DNA of 64,000 nucleotides from NCBI GenBank assembly GCA_036426205.1, contig CM071570.1, positions 139,268,754 through 139,332,753 on the forward strand, given 5' to 3'. Below are positions 43,995 through 56,639 of the stretch, piece after piece. The notes below the pieces were generated by a model. It did no database searches, was not told the origin of the DNA, and saw only the letters and a list, made by a program, of their open reading frames with translations. The DNA is from Ascaphus truei. Lineage: Eukaryota; Chordata; Amphibia; Anura; Ascaphidae. The position numbers and the translations under genes were made by a program. Every line of letters starts with the position of its first letter. Positions within the stretch are counted from its first letter, which is position 1.

Positions 43995-44300
43995 TCACGT
44001 CTCAGACAGGTCTGCAACCCTGCTTTTCATTATTATCTCCTAGCATACAGTGATTCCACTGCAGCAAGGGATTCTGGGTAATGACATGCACACTTTTGCT
44101 TCTTGTCCATTTTAACATGGAGCCCTATAAGGTTATGCCTGCCGTATTACACAGGTTTTTCAGCACAGCCTGGGTTAAAGAAGGGCACAGTAAACCTAGT
44201 CACAGACAGCTATTTCGATCGACCATATGGGTCTCATCAGTATGAGGCTGGTTATAATGGCTTTGCAATGTGAAGATGGGATACGTTTCAACCACACATA
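43995..44300 (-). mobile_element. Hammerhead-family copy
   Basis: It shares gtctcagacaggtctgcaac, gcaagggattctgggtaatg and cacagcctgggttaaag with the 18.4-kb copy, followed by the ribozyme-like segment described separately. Confidence 0.75.
44195..44260 (-). ncRNA. Hammerhead ribozyme-like motif with 4-base insertion
   Basis: On the minus strand: inner stem I strand ctcata, an intact CTGATGA (44240-44234), stem II gacc/ggtc around loop catat, an extra gatc, GAAA, minimal stem III atag/ctgt, C17 (44205), then tgtga pairing with stem I (5 bp, one G-U). The extra gatc between stem II and GAAA (44217-44220) breaks the canonical core. The sister motif at 19109 lacks it but has a base change in CTGANGA. 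Confidence 0.7.
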
Positions 44301-44490
44301 AAAGTTTTGGTGGTTAGTATCATTAACAACTTGTGCAGCCAGAGTGACCTGCAACACAACAACAGCCTCAAGCATGCAAAGGAGTCAAAATGATGTGTAT
44401 GTTATCTGCTGGTTACACAACGTTGTGATGCAAAAGCTGTGAGCCACTGGAAGTCCCTTGTATGTAATCGGTACTGTATACTAGTAAATG
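44301..44490. other. No recognisable feature
   Basis: Nothing recognised. Confidence 0.35.
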
Positions 44491-44494
44491 ATTA

Positions 44495-45283
44495 TGTAGC
44501 CCATCTACCCCCCCCCCTAGGTGAGATGGGAGGGGTATGCTCTTATCATATACTCTGGTGCTGTTTCTTGACCTGCTGGTAACAGGAGGGCTTAGCGCTC
44601 CGCAGTGATATGGGGAGAGAGCAGGACAGGAAGGACAGGTTACCTTGATCTCTCTGGTGCAGTGCCTCCAGCCAGCAAGGATCCCCTGTAGATATTCAGG
44701 GGATGGACCCCTACTGACACTCCTTCATTCTCAGAGACAGGAACACACACAGCATATCCTTTTTTGTTCTTTATTCACATGCAGCTCCAGTACAGAGAAT
44801 AGCAGGGTTCACAGGTTTATCATCCTCCTCTGCCTATTTCTCTCCATGTTGTATAACTCAGAACTCTGGCCTGAGTAGCATAATTCCCCTCCCTCCCATC
44901 CCCTCATGGGTGGGAGGGAGAGACCTCTTTTCTTTCTTCTATCTCCTCACTCTAACTCTTCCAGAACTCAACTCTGAACTAATTTGGGAGGATGTCCCAA
45001 TTTGAATATCTTTGGGGAGTGGCTCTAACTCTGACTCATATCAAGCCAGAGCCGGATACAGATTGGCCCACACACCAGGGGGCGTTCCAACCAATATCCA
45101 CCCCTCAGATTGACATACTCAGAAGTTGCTAGGCCTGCCCTTGAATACTGATGACATCATTCAAGGCTGTAACACACACACACAGGCCGAAAGAAGGAAG
45201 TAACCTTTCCACTGCCTGCACTAACAGGACTGACAGAGGAAAGGCCCAGTAAAAAGAAATAGCTGCCGGCAGGCTATGTTACA
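44495..45283 (-). mobile_element. Solo LTR, 789 bp
   Basis: Ends tgtagccc and ggctatgttaca give TG...CA with inverted tgta...taca. A 4-bp duplication atta (44491-44494 and 45284-45287) flanks it. On the minus strand aataaagaac (complement of gttctttatt, about 44768) gives the polyadenylation signal, so the LTR is antisense. Internal retroviral or retrotransposon genes are absent, consistent with LTR-LTR recombination. Confidence 0.7.
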
Positions 45284-45287
45284 ATTA

Positions 45288-45701
45288 TTTATTGTACTCA
45301 CTTGTCTTCTCCACAATCAGTGTTTTATTAGAAATGGGTGAAACATTTGTACACGTTTGTGGTGAATTTTGCACATTTGCAGGTGAAAACAAACTTAGAA
45401 AAAAGTGCCAAATGAGAATATCCTACTTGGAAATCAATGTATACACGAAAATTACCAAGTGGTGCACTGTTCTTAACAAAGAAAAATGCAGACATCCACA
45501 TTTTCTGCCTTGTAAATTAGCAAATAACACTCACAGTGTGAGCTGGGATAAATGTGCAGATCTGTATATATCACCATGCAGGACATTCAGGCAAATGATA
45601 ACCGGCTGCGTGACATCCACAAATGAAGAGTTTACTTTGAACTTTTGTGCAAATCGGATACAAAGGAATCTGTAAAAAAAAAAAATGACTGTCCAAAGCC
45701 C
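45288..45701. other. No recognisable feature
   Basis: A 127-codon plus frame (45292-45675) has no recognised motif. Confidence 0.45.
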
Positions 45702-45705
45702 TTAA

Positions 45706-46077
45706 AGATGCACTCATGGTGACACTTTTTTGTGTGTTTAAAAAAATAATGTTTGAATCATAGGGTTTCGGAAGCAAAGGGTAACCGCGTTAATTTCAGC
45801 TCTGGGGAGCTTTCCTGGTATTCCTCAGATTGGCGGGGGGCAGTGGCAGCCCAGACGGGACAACTCTGGACTATCGAAATGGCGGCTTAAATTTCCCACT
45901 TCCTGCAGGCCAATAGGAAGGCGTGACATTTAAACTGTGCAGGCATCCTGGCACCCCCTTCCGAAGTATCTTGGGAAGCAGGGGATCCTGGAGCCGAGGT
46001 CAACGTGGTTCAGCTCCAGAGACCCCCTTGCTTCAAACCAAATTTTCATTTTTAAATATGTCGCTAGTAGTGCTGCT
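45706..46077. mobile_element. TTAA-flanked MITE (piggyBac-like), second copy
   Basis: TTAA at 45702-45705 and 46078-46081. The ends agatgcactcatgg and agtagtgctgct are imperfect inverted copies. The interior has aggccaataggaaggcgtga and two gagctgaa-type blocks, also seen at 38.9 and 56.7-57.4 kb. Confidence 0.6.
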
Positions 46078-46081
46078 TTAA

Positions 46082-46651
46082 GTGTTAAGTTATTTTGTGC
46101 CATACTTCTGCACAAGTATGCAATGCTGCTCTTAATTTCAGAGAGATTTATGTTCACAGCCAGACTACTCATTTTTCATCATTAGTACTTGAAAGAAGAT
46201 ACCTTTGGAGATAATTGAAATGTCAAAAGAATAATGTGCTAAATGGAAAATAAAGATTTCTGTTTAATGCAATCAATGTGAAATTGATTAAATATATATA
46301 TTTTTTAAAAACAAACAAAATAAATGGATACACTAAAAATTAGATCTTATGACACCGTTTGGAACATTAGCCAATGTCATATATTTAACAGAGATCTGTT
46401 CAATGTCGTAATTCCTGTTTAACAGCCGGTTTCCTAACCTGTCTAGTACAACATGTTACACCAGCCTTATTTCATTGGGGTTTCCTTCTGATCAGTCACA
46501 TAGAAAGGTATGGAAGGAATGTTTGCCTTTTTGCTTACTAGCCATTCTGCATCTTTTTATAGTTTTCCCGTTGGTCACTAGAAAGACAGGACGGTGTCAA
46601 TGACTGAATAAGGTCAACAAACAGACCTTTGTCTTGGCCAAATGTACTTTA
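46082..46651. other. No recognisable feature
   Basis: Nothing recognised. Confidence 0.5.
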
Positions 46652-46659
46652 TTCTACAG

Positions 46660-48343
46660 CAGGGTTTCCCAAACTTTTTTTTCCGTGACCCGGTTATTTT
46701 TGAACTTCTCCTTCGTGACCCACTAAAAAATTTATCGCCTATACTGGCCTATAGGGCCTGCACAGACACACGCACAGCCACTGATACACACACACACAGC
46801 CACTGATACACACACAGACACACACACAGCCACTAATACACACACACACAGCCACTGATACACACACACAGCCACTGACACACGCAGCCACTGACACACA
46901 CACTGATACACACACACACACACAGCCACTGACAGACACGCAGCCACTGACAGACACGCAGCCACTGACACACGCAGCCACTGACACACGCACTGATACA
47001 CGCACACAGCCACTGACACACACACACACGCATCCACTGACACACACACGCAGCCACTGACACACACGCAGCCAGACAGAGACACTGCTACACACACACA
47101 CTGATACACACAAACACTGATACACACACACTGCTACACACACAGAGACACTGCTACACACACACAGAGACACTGCTAAACACACAGAGACACTGCTACA
47201 CACACAGAGACACTGCTACACACACACTGATACACACACACACTGATACTGATACACACACACACACACACACACTGATAATGATACACACACACACACT
47301 GATACTGATACACACACACACTGATACTGATACACACACAGACACTGATACAGATACACACACACACAGCCACTGATACACACTCGCTCTCCCCTATACA
47401 CACACAGACACAAACAGTGAATTACAGGCAACGACGGATGTGAGTGACTGGATGGGGGGCCAGGACTGGGTGGTGGTGGGTGGGGATGGGTGGGGAGGAG
47501 GGGGGGACTGGGTGGGGAGGGAGGGGGGCCAGGACTGGGGGGTGGGAGGGGGGTCCAGGAGTAGGGGGTGGTGGGGGGGAGGGGGGGCCAGGGACTGGGT
47601 GGGGAGGGGGGCCAGGGACTGGGTGGGGAGGGGGGGCCAGGGACTGGGTGGGGAGGGGGGGCCAGGGACTGGGTGGGGAGGGGGGGCCAGGGACTGGGTG
47701 GGGAGGGGGGCCAGGGACTGGGTGGGGAGGGGGGGCCAGGGACTGGGTGGGGAGGGGAGCCAGGGACTGGGACACTTGGGTGGGAGGCAGTGACTTGGTG
47801 GGTGTGTGGGAGACGGTGGGTGAGTGACAGTGACGGGGTGACAGTGACTGGGTGGGTGACAGTGACTGGGTGGGGTGACTTACCTTGCCGCCGGATGCTT
47901 TCCCCTGCTGCCCCCGATATCCCCTGCTGCCCGGGACGGGAGGTGGGCTTGGGGGCATGGGAGGTGAAACGGGAGGTGAGCTCTGGAAGCTGGCCACAGG
48001 GGGAAGCGGGCCGCAGTAGGAGCTTGTACTTCCCCCTCCGTCCCACGTAACGTGCGGGCCGCAGAGGAGCTGGTACTTCCTCCTCCGTCCCACTTTGGGA
48101 GCGGGGGGGAGGAAGGGAGCGGGGGGTAGGAAGGGAGTGGGGGGTAGGAAGGGAGTGGGGGGAGGAAGGGAGCGGGCCCTGCTTGCCCTGCGCAAGCGCG
48201 CGGGACCGCGGGGGGAATCGCCGCCATTTTTTTAAACTTGAGCGGGGGGACGGGAGACACCGCGTGGCCAGCCTCGCTGCGACCCGGCAATTTTGGTGCC
48301 GTGGCCCGGTGCTGGGTCGCGACCCACCATTTGGGAAACGCTG
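46660..48343. mobile_element. hAT element (family E), complete 1,684-bp nonautonomous copy
   Basis: It starts cagggtttcccaaac and ends catttgggaaacgctg. It has an exact 8-bp duplication ttctacag (46652-46659, 48344-48351). The left half is a cacacacagccactgatac-type satellite (46755-47410). The right half is a gggactgggtggggagggg minisatellite (47440-47760) followed by a CpG-rich block almost identical to 37700-38249. Cys/Val/Ser-rich and Pro-rich frames are repeat translations, not genes. Confidence 0.95.
46755..47410. repeat. cacacacagccactgatac-type satellite inside the hAT element
   Basis: An irregular CA-rich unit of about 16-26 bp with cactgata, cactgaca and cactgcta variants in blocks, suggesting successive local expansions. 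Confidence 0.95.
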
Positions 48344-48351
48344 TTCTACAG

Positions 48352-48763
48352 TATGCTGCAGGATGGGCTGAATTTGAATAAATGGCCCGGTGAAATATAT
48401 GGGGACCTCCATGCTGATATTGCTGCTCTATGAAATGTTATAAAGCGAAATAAAAAAACTTTACCATTGAAAGAGGAAAACAGCAATTAAAGATAGGGCA
48501 AACAAATAGAGCCTTTTCCCTCCTCCTTTTCAAACGGATCTTTGTCTGATATCAACATGTTGGAAACATGGTTGTGACTTGTGTCTTGAGTTTTATAGCT
48601 CAGCCATGCCACTGAGCCACAGCAATATCTGCACCTTTCTCTACTTACTGTAGTTATACACGCAGTCCTAGAAAGGAGTGAATGTTACATATTTATGTAC
48701 TGCAGGGGTAGTTTTATTAACTTCACTTTTATTAACCATTTAAGCAGTGCTTCACAAAACAGA
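48352..48763. other. No recognisable feature
   Basis: Nothing recognised. Confidence 0.45.
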
Positions 48764-48771
48764 CATTAGAG

Positions 48772-49351
48772 CAGGGCCGCCAACAGAAATCGTGGGGCCC
48801 AGGACAAACATTTTACGCAGGGCCCTTCCCCCCCTCCTGTGTCGGCGATATTGAGAACCTCCCCCCCATTTCACACCTCACGAGCCCCCACTCTCCCCCC
48901 CCCTCTTCCCATGTATTTCTCTCCCTTCCGTCTCACCCCCTCTCACTCTCCCACCTCGCATGTATTTCTCTCTTCTGCGTCTCACTCTTACTCCCTCTTT
49001 TCCTCACTCTCCCCCTCTCACCTCTCCCTCCATCAAGTCAATTACCCCACGCTCACTCATACCCTCCCCCTCACGCAATTCCTCACGCGCCGGAAGTAAG
49101 CTTGACCCAGCTTTTGGCGCACTGCGCGCTGACGTCAGAGAGCCCCGTGGTGCACACCGGCAGTGGAAGCTCGGCGGCGTGGGGCAGAGAAAGTAAGAAG
49201 CTTATAGGCAGCTGAGAGTCGGGGCCCGGCCGCGACTGGCAGCAGGGCCTGGCCAGAGGTCGGGGGAGATGTGCAGTGCCGGCTGGGCCCCCTCAACCAG
49301 CCAGCGGGCCGGGGACACCAACCCCCGGCAGACCCCCCCCTGTTGGCATTG
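48772..49351. mobile_element. hAT nonautonomous element (family F), 580 bp
   Basis: It starts cagggccgccaacag and ends ctgttggcattg. It has an exact 8-bp duplication cattagag (48764-48771, 49352-49359). The interior is C/T-rich then CpG-rich. No transposase. Confidence 0.93.
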
Positions 49352-49359
49352 CATTAGAG

Positions 49360-50015
49360 CACTTCAATATAACATAATAAGTGCATCAAACAGCAAAGAA
49401 TGTAGTAAGAAGAGGAAGCTCTTCACCAGAGCTTACACTATAGTGGGGATTACTGAGTTAGTAGGAGATACTGAAAATATACATTATTTATCTTTATATT
49501 ATATACAGATGACAGAGATGTTAAATATGTATATTCTTGCACTTTATTTAACGCCCAATATACCTTTCTCCGTGTCGCTGACAGGTCCGCCAACAGGTCT
49601 CCGGGGGCTTATGACTTAAGCCCTGACCTAGGCGACAGCAAAGTTATTGAAGGGGTGGAGAGGGAGGGGAAATAGTGAGGTGGAACAGAGTGCAGAGTGG
49701 AGATGTTCAGCTTGGGAGGATGAAGGGCGTTTTTGACCACTGTTGTTGAGCGGGAGAGAATGGAGGGTCCATTCCTTTAGCAGGAAGGGGAACCCATTGG
49801 AAAGAAGTCGTGAACTCCGCAGCAGTCCTGGCTAACCCATCCGCTGGCAGCCCTGGTCACTGCTGCTTTTTCATTTGCAGGGAACTTTTACATCATAGCT
49901 TATTGAAAATGCCACGTTTATAACCTCCTTCCCAGTCAGCGAGGCCTTCTTTGGCAGCAAAATGTCTAAGGAATGGAAACAAGGATTATTTAAAATGTTA
50001 GCTAAATTTATAGAA
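49360..50015. other. No recognisable feature
   Basis: Nothing recognised. Confidence 0.45.
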
Positions 50016-50023
50016 CACTACCA

Positions 50024-50615
50024 CAGTGTTTCTCAACCAGGGTGCCACGGAGCCGTGGTGTGCCATGACCCTCTGTCAAGGCTGCCGTGGCCCCTGGGGA
50101 AAAACTGGCGGCTCAGCGGGCACCTCCCATGCTCTCTAAGGCTTGGTCCCAGCTGGCGACTGTAGTGCCCGCTATGGCGGGCGCTGCGGGGACAAGAGCC
50201 GCCCCTCAATGTGGCCGAACCCGCTGCAAGGTGTGGCCGCCGTGCGGTGCGTTTTTCCAGGAGACTGGAAAATGGAGATGAAACCTAGCGACGGAGCGCT
50301 AGGCCACGCCCCCCATCGGGTTCAGCCAATGAGGGCGAACCTGCCGGGTGACGTCATGGACAAGCCCCCGTCACCCCCCCCCCCCTGTCTTTCCCCCTGC
50401 AGCTCACTGCAGACCGGGGAACTCGGCTGCACGCGCCGCCAGCCTGGCAGACGCGCGTGCAGCGCAGGCAACGAGGCCGTAGCCTTAGATTGACACAGAG
50501 GAGAGGGAAACGCCTCTCCATCTCCAGACAGTCTGATGGATGAGCAGAGGTGCTCAACATTTTTTTTTAAAAACCTTCAGCGGTGCCCCTGCTCAAAAAA
50601 GGTTGAGAACTGCTG
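50024..50615. mobile_element. hAT element (family G) with a nested Harbinger-like MITE
   Basis: It starts cagtgtttctcaaccaggg and ends ggttgagaactgctg, clear inverted ends. Flanks cactacca (50016-50023) and cactacag (50616-50623) agree at 6 of 8 bases. Its body is interrupted by 50140-50484. Confidence 0.85.
50140..50484. mobile_element. Harbinger-like GC-rich MITE nested in the hAT element
   Basis: It starts ggcttggtcccagctggc after TAA (50137-50139) and ends aggcaacgaggccgtagcc before TTA (50485-50487). It shares cagccaatgagggcgaacct with 4345-4568 and the complement of 52154-52509. Confidence 0.75.
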
Positions 50616-50623
50616 CACTACAG

Positions 50624-51032
50624 TCTACTTGTAGTTGCGTCAACTGATTAAGAAGTGTTTTTGTTTTTTTTTAATTAATGTAATTGCATCGTTGAACAGT
50701 GCCCGAAGTAAAATTCCTTTTAACAGCATGACTATGAATTGTATCAATTACAAAGTGTGACAGGCTGGGATTGGTAACTGACACCACCTACATATAAGAG
50801 AACGACACCGCTACTGTATGTGAACACAAGACATTGAGAGTAAGAACATATGTAACAACCATCGCCAGTAGAATTGTGTTCTATATTTACTGTGCTTTGC
50901 TTTACAGCAATATACAAAGCTGTGTTGTGTCAATTTTATTCCACTGGCATCAGTGCTTCGTAGGGGAGTGACTATAGGAGGAGTTATGGGGGGAAAACAA
51001 AATATTAGGGTAATATTATGTATGTATGTATT
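50624..51032. other. No recognisable feature
   Basis: Nothing recognised. Confidence 0.45.
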
Positions 51033-51357
51033 ATTTCTTTATTTATATAGCTCCATTAATGTACATAGCGCTTCACAGCAGTAATACACGTGACAATCAT
51101 ATAAATAACAAATAATACAAATAACAGATCATGGGAATAACTGCTCCAGACTTAAAAATTAACATTTAGGAAGAGGTGTCCCTGCTCCAAAGAGCTTACA
51201 ATCTAATTGGTAGGTAGGAAGAACGCACAGAGACAGTAGGAGGGCGTTCTGGTAATTGCAAGGGGCCAAGCTTTATGTATCGTGTATAGTGTTAGCCGCG
51301 GAGTTACTCATATGCTTCGTTAAGCAGGTGTGTTTTAAGGTGGGTCTTAAAGGTGGA
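51033..51357 (-). mobile_element. L2-type (group A) 3' fragment
   Basis: It shares catagcgcttcacag, aagagcttacaatctaattg and aggtgggtcttaaaggtgg with 8268-8889. The coding part is lost. Confidence 0.85.
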
Positions 51358-51772
51358 GATATCTGAAAGTGTGCACCTATAAGTAATGTGGATAACATTT
51401 CTCTCTCTCTGTTAAATCCCGCAAGTTTAGATGCGTTAACCACTGCTCCAAAGAACTGCGTCAAAGACAAGAAACCATATTACCAATTTTAATGTGTTCT
51501 GACAGCGCACAAATTGAAGGAAATTAATATTGTTGCTCTGCAATGTTGCTCCGCATGGAGAAACTTACATCATACAGTATTAATACATATCCACCAGTTT
51601 CAATGTTGTCTGAAACGTGCGGTCACACTGTGATCATGTGAAATCTAACAGTGCCCTCAACGGAAGTTTGGGTTGGCTGTTTGCAAATATTGAATCAGGC
51701 CTTAAGTGTTTTAAAAATATAAGGAATAACTGGTTTTGTTGTACAAACAAATTATTATTTGACCTTTACATC
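51358..51772. other. No recognisable feature
   Basis: Nothing recognised. Confidence 0.45.
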
Positions 51773-51780
51773 GTTTAAGG

Positions 51781-52086
51781 CAGCGGTGCGCAAACTGGGG
51801 GGGCGCACGAGATTGTCTGCGGGAACGCGGGGTTTACAGAGGCCCCACGAGCTTCCAGAAGGCACTTAAATTAAGTGCCGGGGAAGCGGTGAAGGCCTCT
51901 GTAAACTGCACTTACCTCGGCTCCAGCGGCTTCTGGAGACGCTGCGAGGTCATGTGACGTCACATTGCTATGGCAACGTGACGTCATTACACCGACGCCG
52001 GAGCCGAGGTAAAAGGGGGGGGGGGGGCACGGAGAGAGGGGAACAGCCGGCAGGGAGGCGCAAGGAAAAAAGACTGCGCTCCCCTG
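51781..52086. mobile_element. hAT MITE (family A), 306 bp
   Basis: It starts cagcggtgcgcaaactgggg and ends gactgcgctcccctg. Flanks gtttaagg (51773-51780) and atttaagg (52087-52094) are an 8-bp duplication with one mismatch. The interior matches 5563-5925 in the aaattaagtgccgggg region. Confidence 0.92.
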
Positions 52087-52153
52087 ATTTAAGGTATAGA
52101 ATGTATTCATCATGTTATTCACATGCATTTGATGTAATAGTTGTGCTGTATAA

Positions 52154-52509
52154 GGCTGAGGCCCCAGTACCTCCGCTGCACGCGCGCCCGCAAGACTGGC
52201 AGCGCGTGCAGCCGTTTCCCCGCCAGCAGGGAGCTGCAGACCAAAAGACCGGGGGGGGCGTGGCGAGGGAGTGACGGGGGCGCGGCCATGACGTTACCCG
52301 GCAGGTTCGCCCTCATTGGCTGAACCGCCGGGGGCGTGGCTTAGCACTCCGTAGCGAGTCCTGCTCTCAATTCTATTGAGAGCAGGAGCAACTCTCGCCA
52401 CAGCGCTGCGGCCCCCCCTCGCAGCAGGCCCGGCGCCATTGAGGGGAGGGCTCTCGTCCCTGCAGCGTCCGCCACAGCGGGCGCTGCAGTAGCCAGCGGC
52501 GAACAGCCA
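52154..52509. mobile_element. Harbinger-like GC-rich MITE, inverted relative to the others
   Basis: It begins ggctgaggccccagtac after TAA (52151-52153) and ends near gccagcggcgaacagcc before attatt. It carries the complement of cagccaatgagggcgaacct and the palindrome around 52360-52386 also seen at 4468-4494. Confidence 0.75.
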
Positions 52510-52512
52510 TTA

Positions 52513-53459
52513 TTTAGTGACTGAAGGCTGATTTATCCATGAATTCCACCTCTACATACAGTACTGTATGTAACTTTGTGTCTGTGAAGATTTACCAATT
52601 GTAAATGTTAACGCGCCCTGTATCTACATCACTGCTTTACCACTGGTGATCTGGCTTTAGCGAATACCGTAGGTTGATATCTAAAATGAGCGTTAAACAC
52701 TGATAATGCCATTTTCTTTTTCATTTCTAGACCTTTAAGTAAATATAGGCAGTGGTTCAATGTGAAGGATTAAGGGAGTAAAGTTGTATTATGCCGTTTC
52801 GAGGAATAATGAAAGTACCTGAGATATTTCCTGCTGAGAGTGGGCTGTGTGTATTTCAGCAGGATAGTTCGTGCTATACCACAATAGGGAGGTAATCACA
52901 GCTACACTGTGAAGGAAGATTAATGGCTTGCTAAACAGGCTTAGTTGAAATAAACACAGCAGTACTATAGTCTCAATGTAACCCTGCAGCTAACACCATC
53001 ATTCTGAAACTTCATGCAGATGGACCCATCTCTTTTACTTTACACCTGCTGCTCTGCTTTGAAATGAGGAAAATCAATACACGTGAAATGTCTCCAGAGC
53101 TGCTCTCCTTCAAATTAGCATGGGTTGAAAGTGCACTGCACACACACAAAAAAAAAACAATTTTAATTAAAACATAAGAAATAAGACATGTGGTCTTTTT
53201 AAAACGTTCCTTAGAACAAATATAAAACACATTGAAACATTAGACCAGAAAACCATTACTTTTTATAAAGAAAATGGCAGGCCAAATATTCTTCACACTA
53301 TTAGCAGAAATCTCTAAAGGGACTCGTATGTAGAGTAAGGTACGAGTCACCGAATATCACGGATTGCACCTTGTCCTCAAAATCGGGGAGATTCGTATTC
53401 TCAGGGAGTAGTCTCGCAGCCCCCTGCAGACAAGAAGCACTGGAGACACTAGCACAGAG
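52513..53459. other. No recognisable feature
   Basis: Nothing recognised in the last kilobase before the exon-proximal repeats. Confidence 0.5.
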
Positions 53460-53640
53460 ATAGCATAGAGACATAGACCCAAAATAAGTTATGGTGCGTA
53501 AAAAAGTGACAAATACCCTCCACCGTACAGTGTGCAGCATTATCTCTTAGGATGTTAAGAGATAATCAGGAGTGACCGAGTTGCAGACCTGTCTGAGACA
53601 TGCAAATGTGCTCACAAGTGGTCCAGTATTTTGTATTTGC
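53460..53640 (+). mobile_element. Hammerhead-family fragment (without core)
   Basis: It contains tgcagacctgtctgagacat and gtgacaaataccctccac, matching (as complement and as rearranged order) 18410-18520. The ribozyme part is absent. Confidence 0.6.
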
Positions 53641-53884
53641 TGTACATGATACACAAATAGAGACGTACAGTATATAATGATGCATTGTTTGATTTTAATG
53701 TTATTATTGATGCCAGAGCTCCATAAGACATTGCTAGATACTGACACCGAGTGTGGGTCAGTATATTTTGAGTTGCCCGTTCTAATATAAAATTGCCGGA
53801 GTATGCAATCTATCAATTGTACATGTATTGGTTGCTATCTTTCTGCAGTAGTGCTCAAGCATGGCTTTGTTCTTGTCTCCATAG

Positions 53885-55479
<1,595 letters not shown>

Positions 55480-55700
55480 AGAGTCCCATTTGCATGTCAT
55501 TACCCCAAATCCCTGGCTGCAGTGGGAGCATTGTATGCTGAGTGAATATGAAGAAAGGCAGATTTGTGGATTTCTCTGAGACATGTAAATGTGATCATAA
55601 GTGTTTTATTTTATCTTTGCTGTACAGCTGTACATCAGCACATTGTGGTGGGATCTGTGAGGTGCTGTACAAGTGGTAGAAAGTGTTGGAGTAAGCTCGA
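55480..55700 (+). mobile_element. Hammerhead-family fragment (without core)
   Basis: It contains catttgcatgtcattacccc, atccctggctgcagtggg and ctctgagacatgtaaatgtg, matching the complement of the family body at 43.99-44.1 and 18.5 kb. Confidence 0.55.
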
Positions 55701-55976
55701 AAATGCTTTGAGGTATATTCACAAAGCCACGAGGGCTGTACAGCACCTGGTTAACTAATTGAAGGACATGGGTTTATTGAAAATAAATGATCCAAATGTG
55801 GGAAAATACATAATCCTTGCATGTAGTTTCCAATGAATTGGTGCGGCACAGGTTTCTTGCAGCTCCAATTGATTTATTCTTGAGGCAGTGACAACAATAC
55901 CACGCTTCAGACAGTATAGGTGAGATACAGGTTACAAATGGACTTTTTGTTAGGTGATTCTCTTCTGTTCAGAATA

Positions 55977-56307
55977 CAGGCATACCCCGGTTTAAGGACA
56001 CTCACTTTAAGTACACTCGCGAGTAAGTACATATCGCTCAATAGGAAAACGGCAGCTCACGCATGCGCCTGTCAGCACGTCCTGAACAGCAATACTGGCT
56101 CCTTACCTGTACCGAAGCTGTGCGCAAGCGGGGAGACTATAGAGCCTGTTACACATGTGTTATTTACATCAGTTATGCACGTATATAATGATAGCAGTAC
56201 AGTACATGCATCAATAAGTGGGAAAAGGTAGTGCTTCACTTTAAGTACATTTTCGATTTACATACATGCTCCGGTCCCATTGCGTACGTTAATGCGGGGT
56301 ATGCCTG
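55977..56307. mobile_element. Tigger/pogo-like MITE, 331 bp
   Basis: It starts caggcataccccggtttaag and ends gcggggtatgcctg, with TA on both sides (55975-55976, 56308-56309). The terminus CAGGCATACCCCG is typical of Tigger-type mariner elements. Tracts actttaagtaca occur near both ends. Confidence 0.92.
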
Positions 56308-56309
56308 TA

Positions 56310-56639
56310 GTCTGTTCTCCAACAGGCGTGATATAGCTATTTCCTAACTACAATGTAACCTTCTCATAGCTTATTACCTTGTTTGTATTGTCACGTACGG
56401 CACACCTGTCAGCACGTGACCTGTGTATGGGACAAGGATTAATACACACAACTACCTAGGTGATTCACCTCGCAAGGTCCCTCAAATGAATATCTCTCCT
56501 CAATCCGTCCTAATATACCATCTGTCGCGAAAAGCAGACTGATTTATATATGCAACCAGGGTTAATACACACAGCTAACCAGTCCCGTCCCCAGGGTATC
56601 TGCTGCCCTTAGATAAGGACTATTGAAGCTCCCCACCCT
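56310..56639. other. No recognisable feature
   Basis: Nothing recognised. Confidence 0.4.

Noticed and set aside
46732..47403. Cys/Val/Ser-rich minus frames resembling a cysteine-rich protein
   Set aside because: They are translations of a CACACA-type satellite in several frames.
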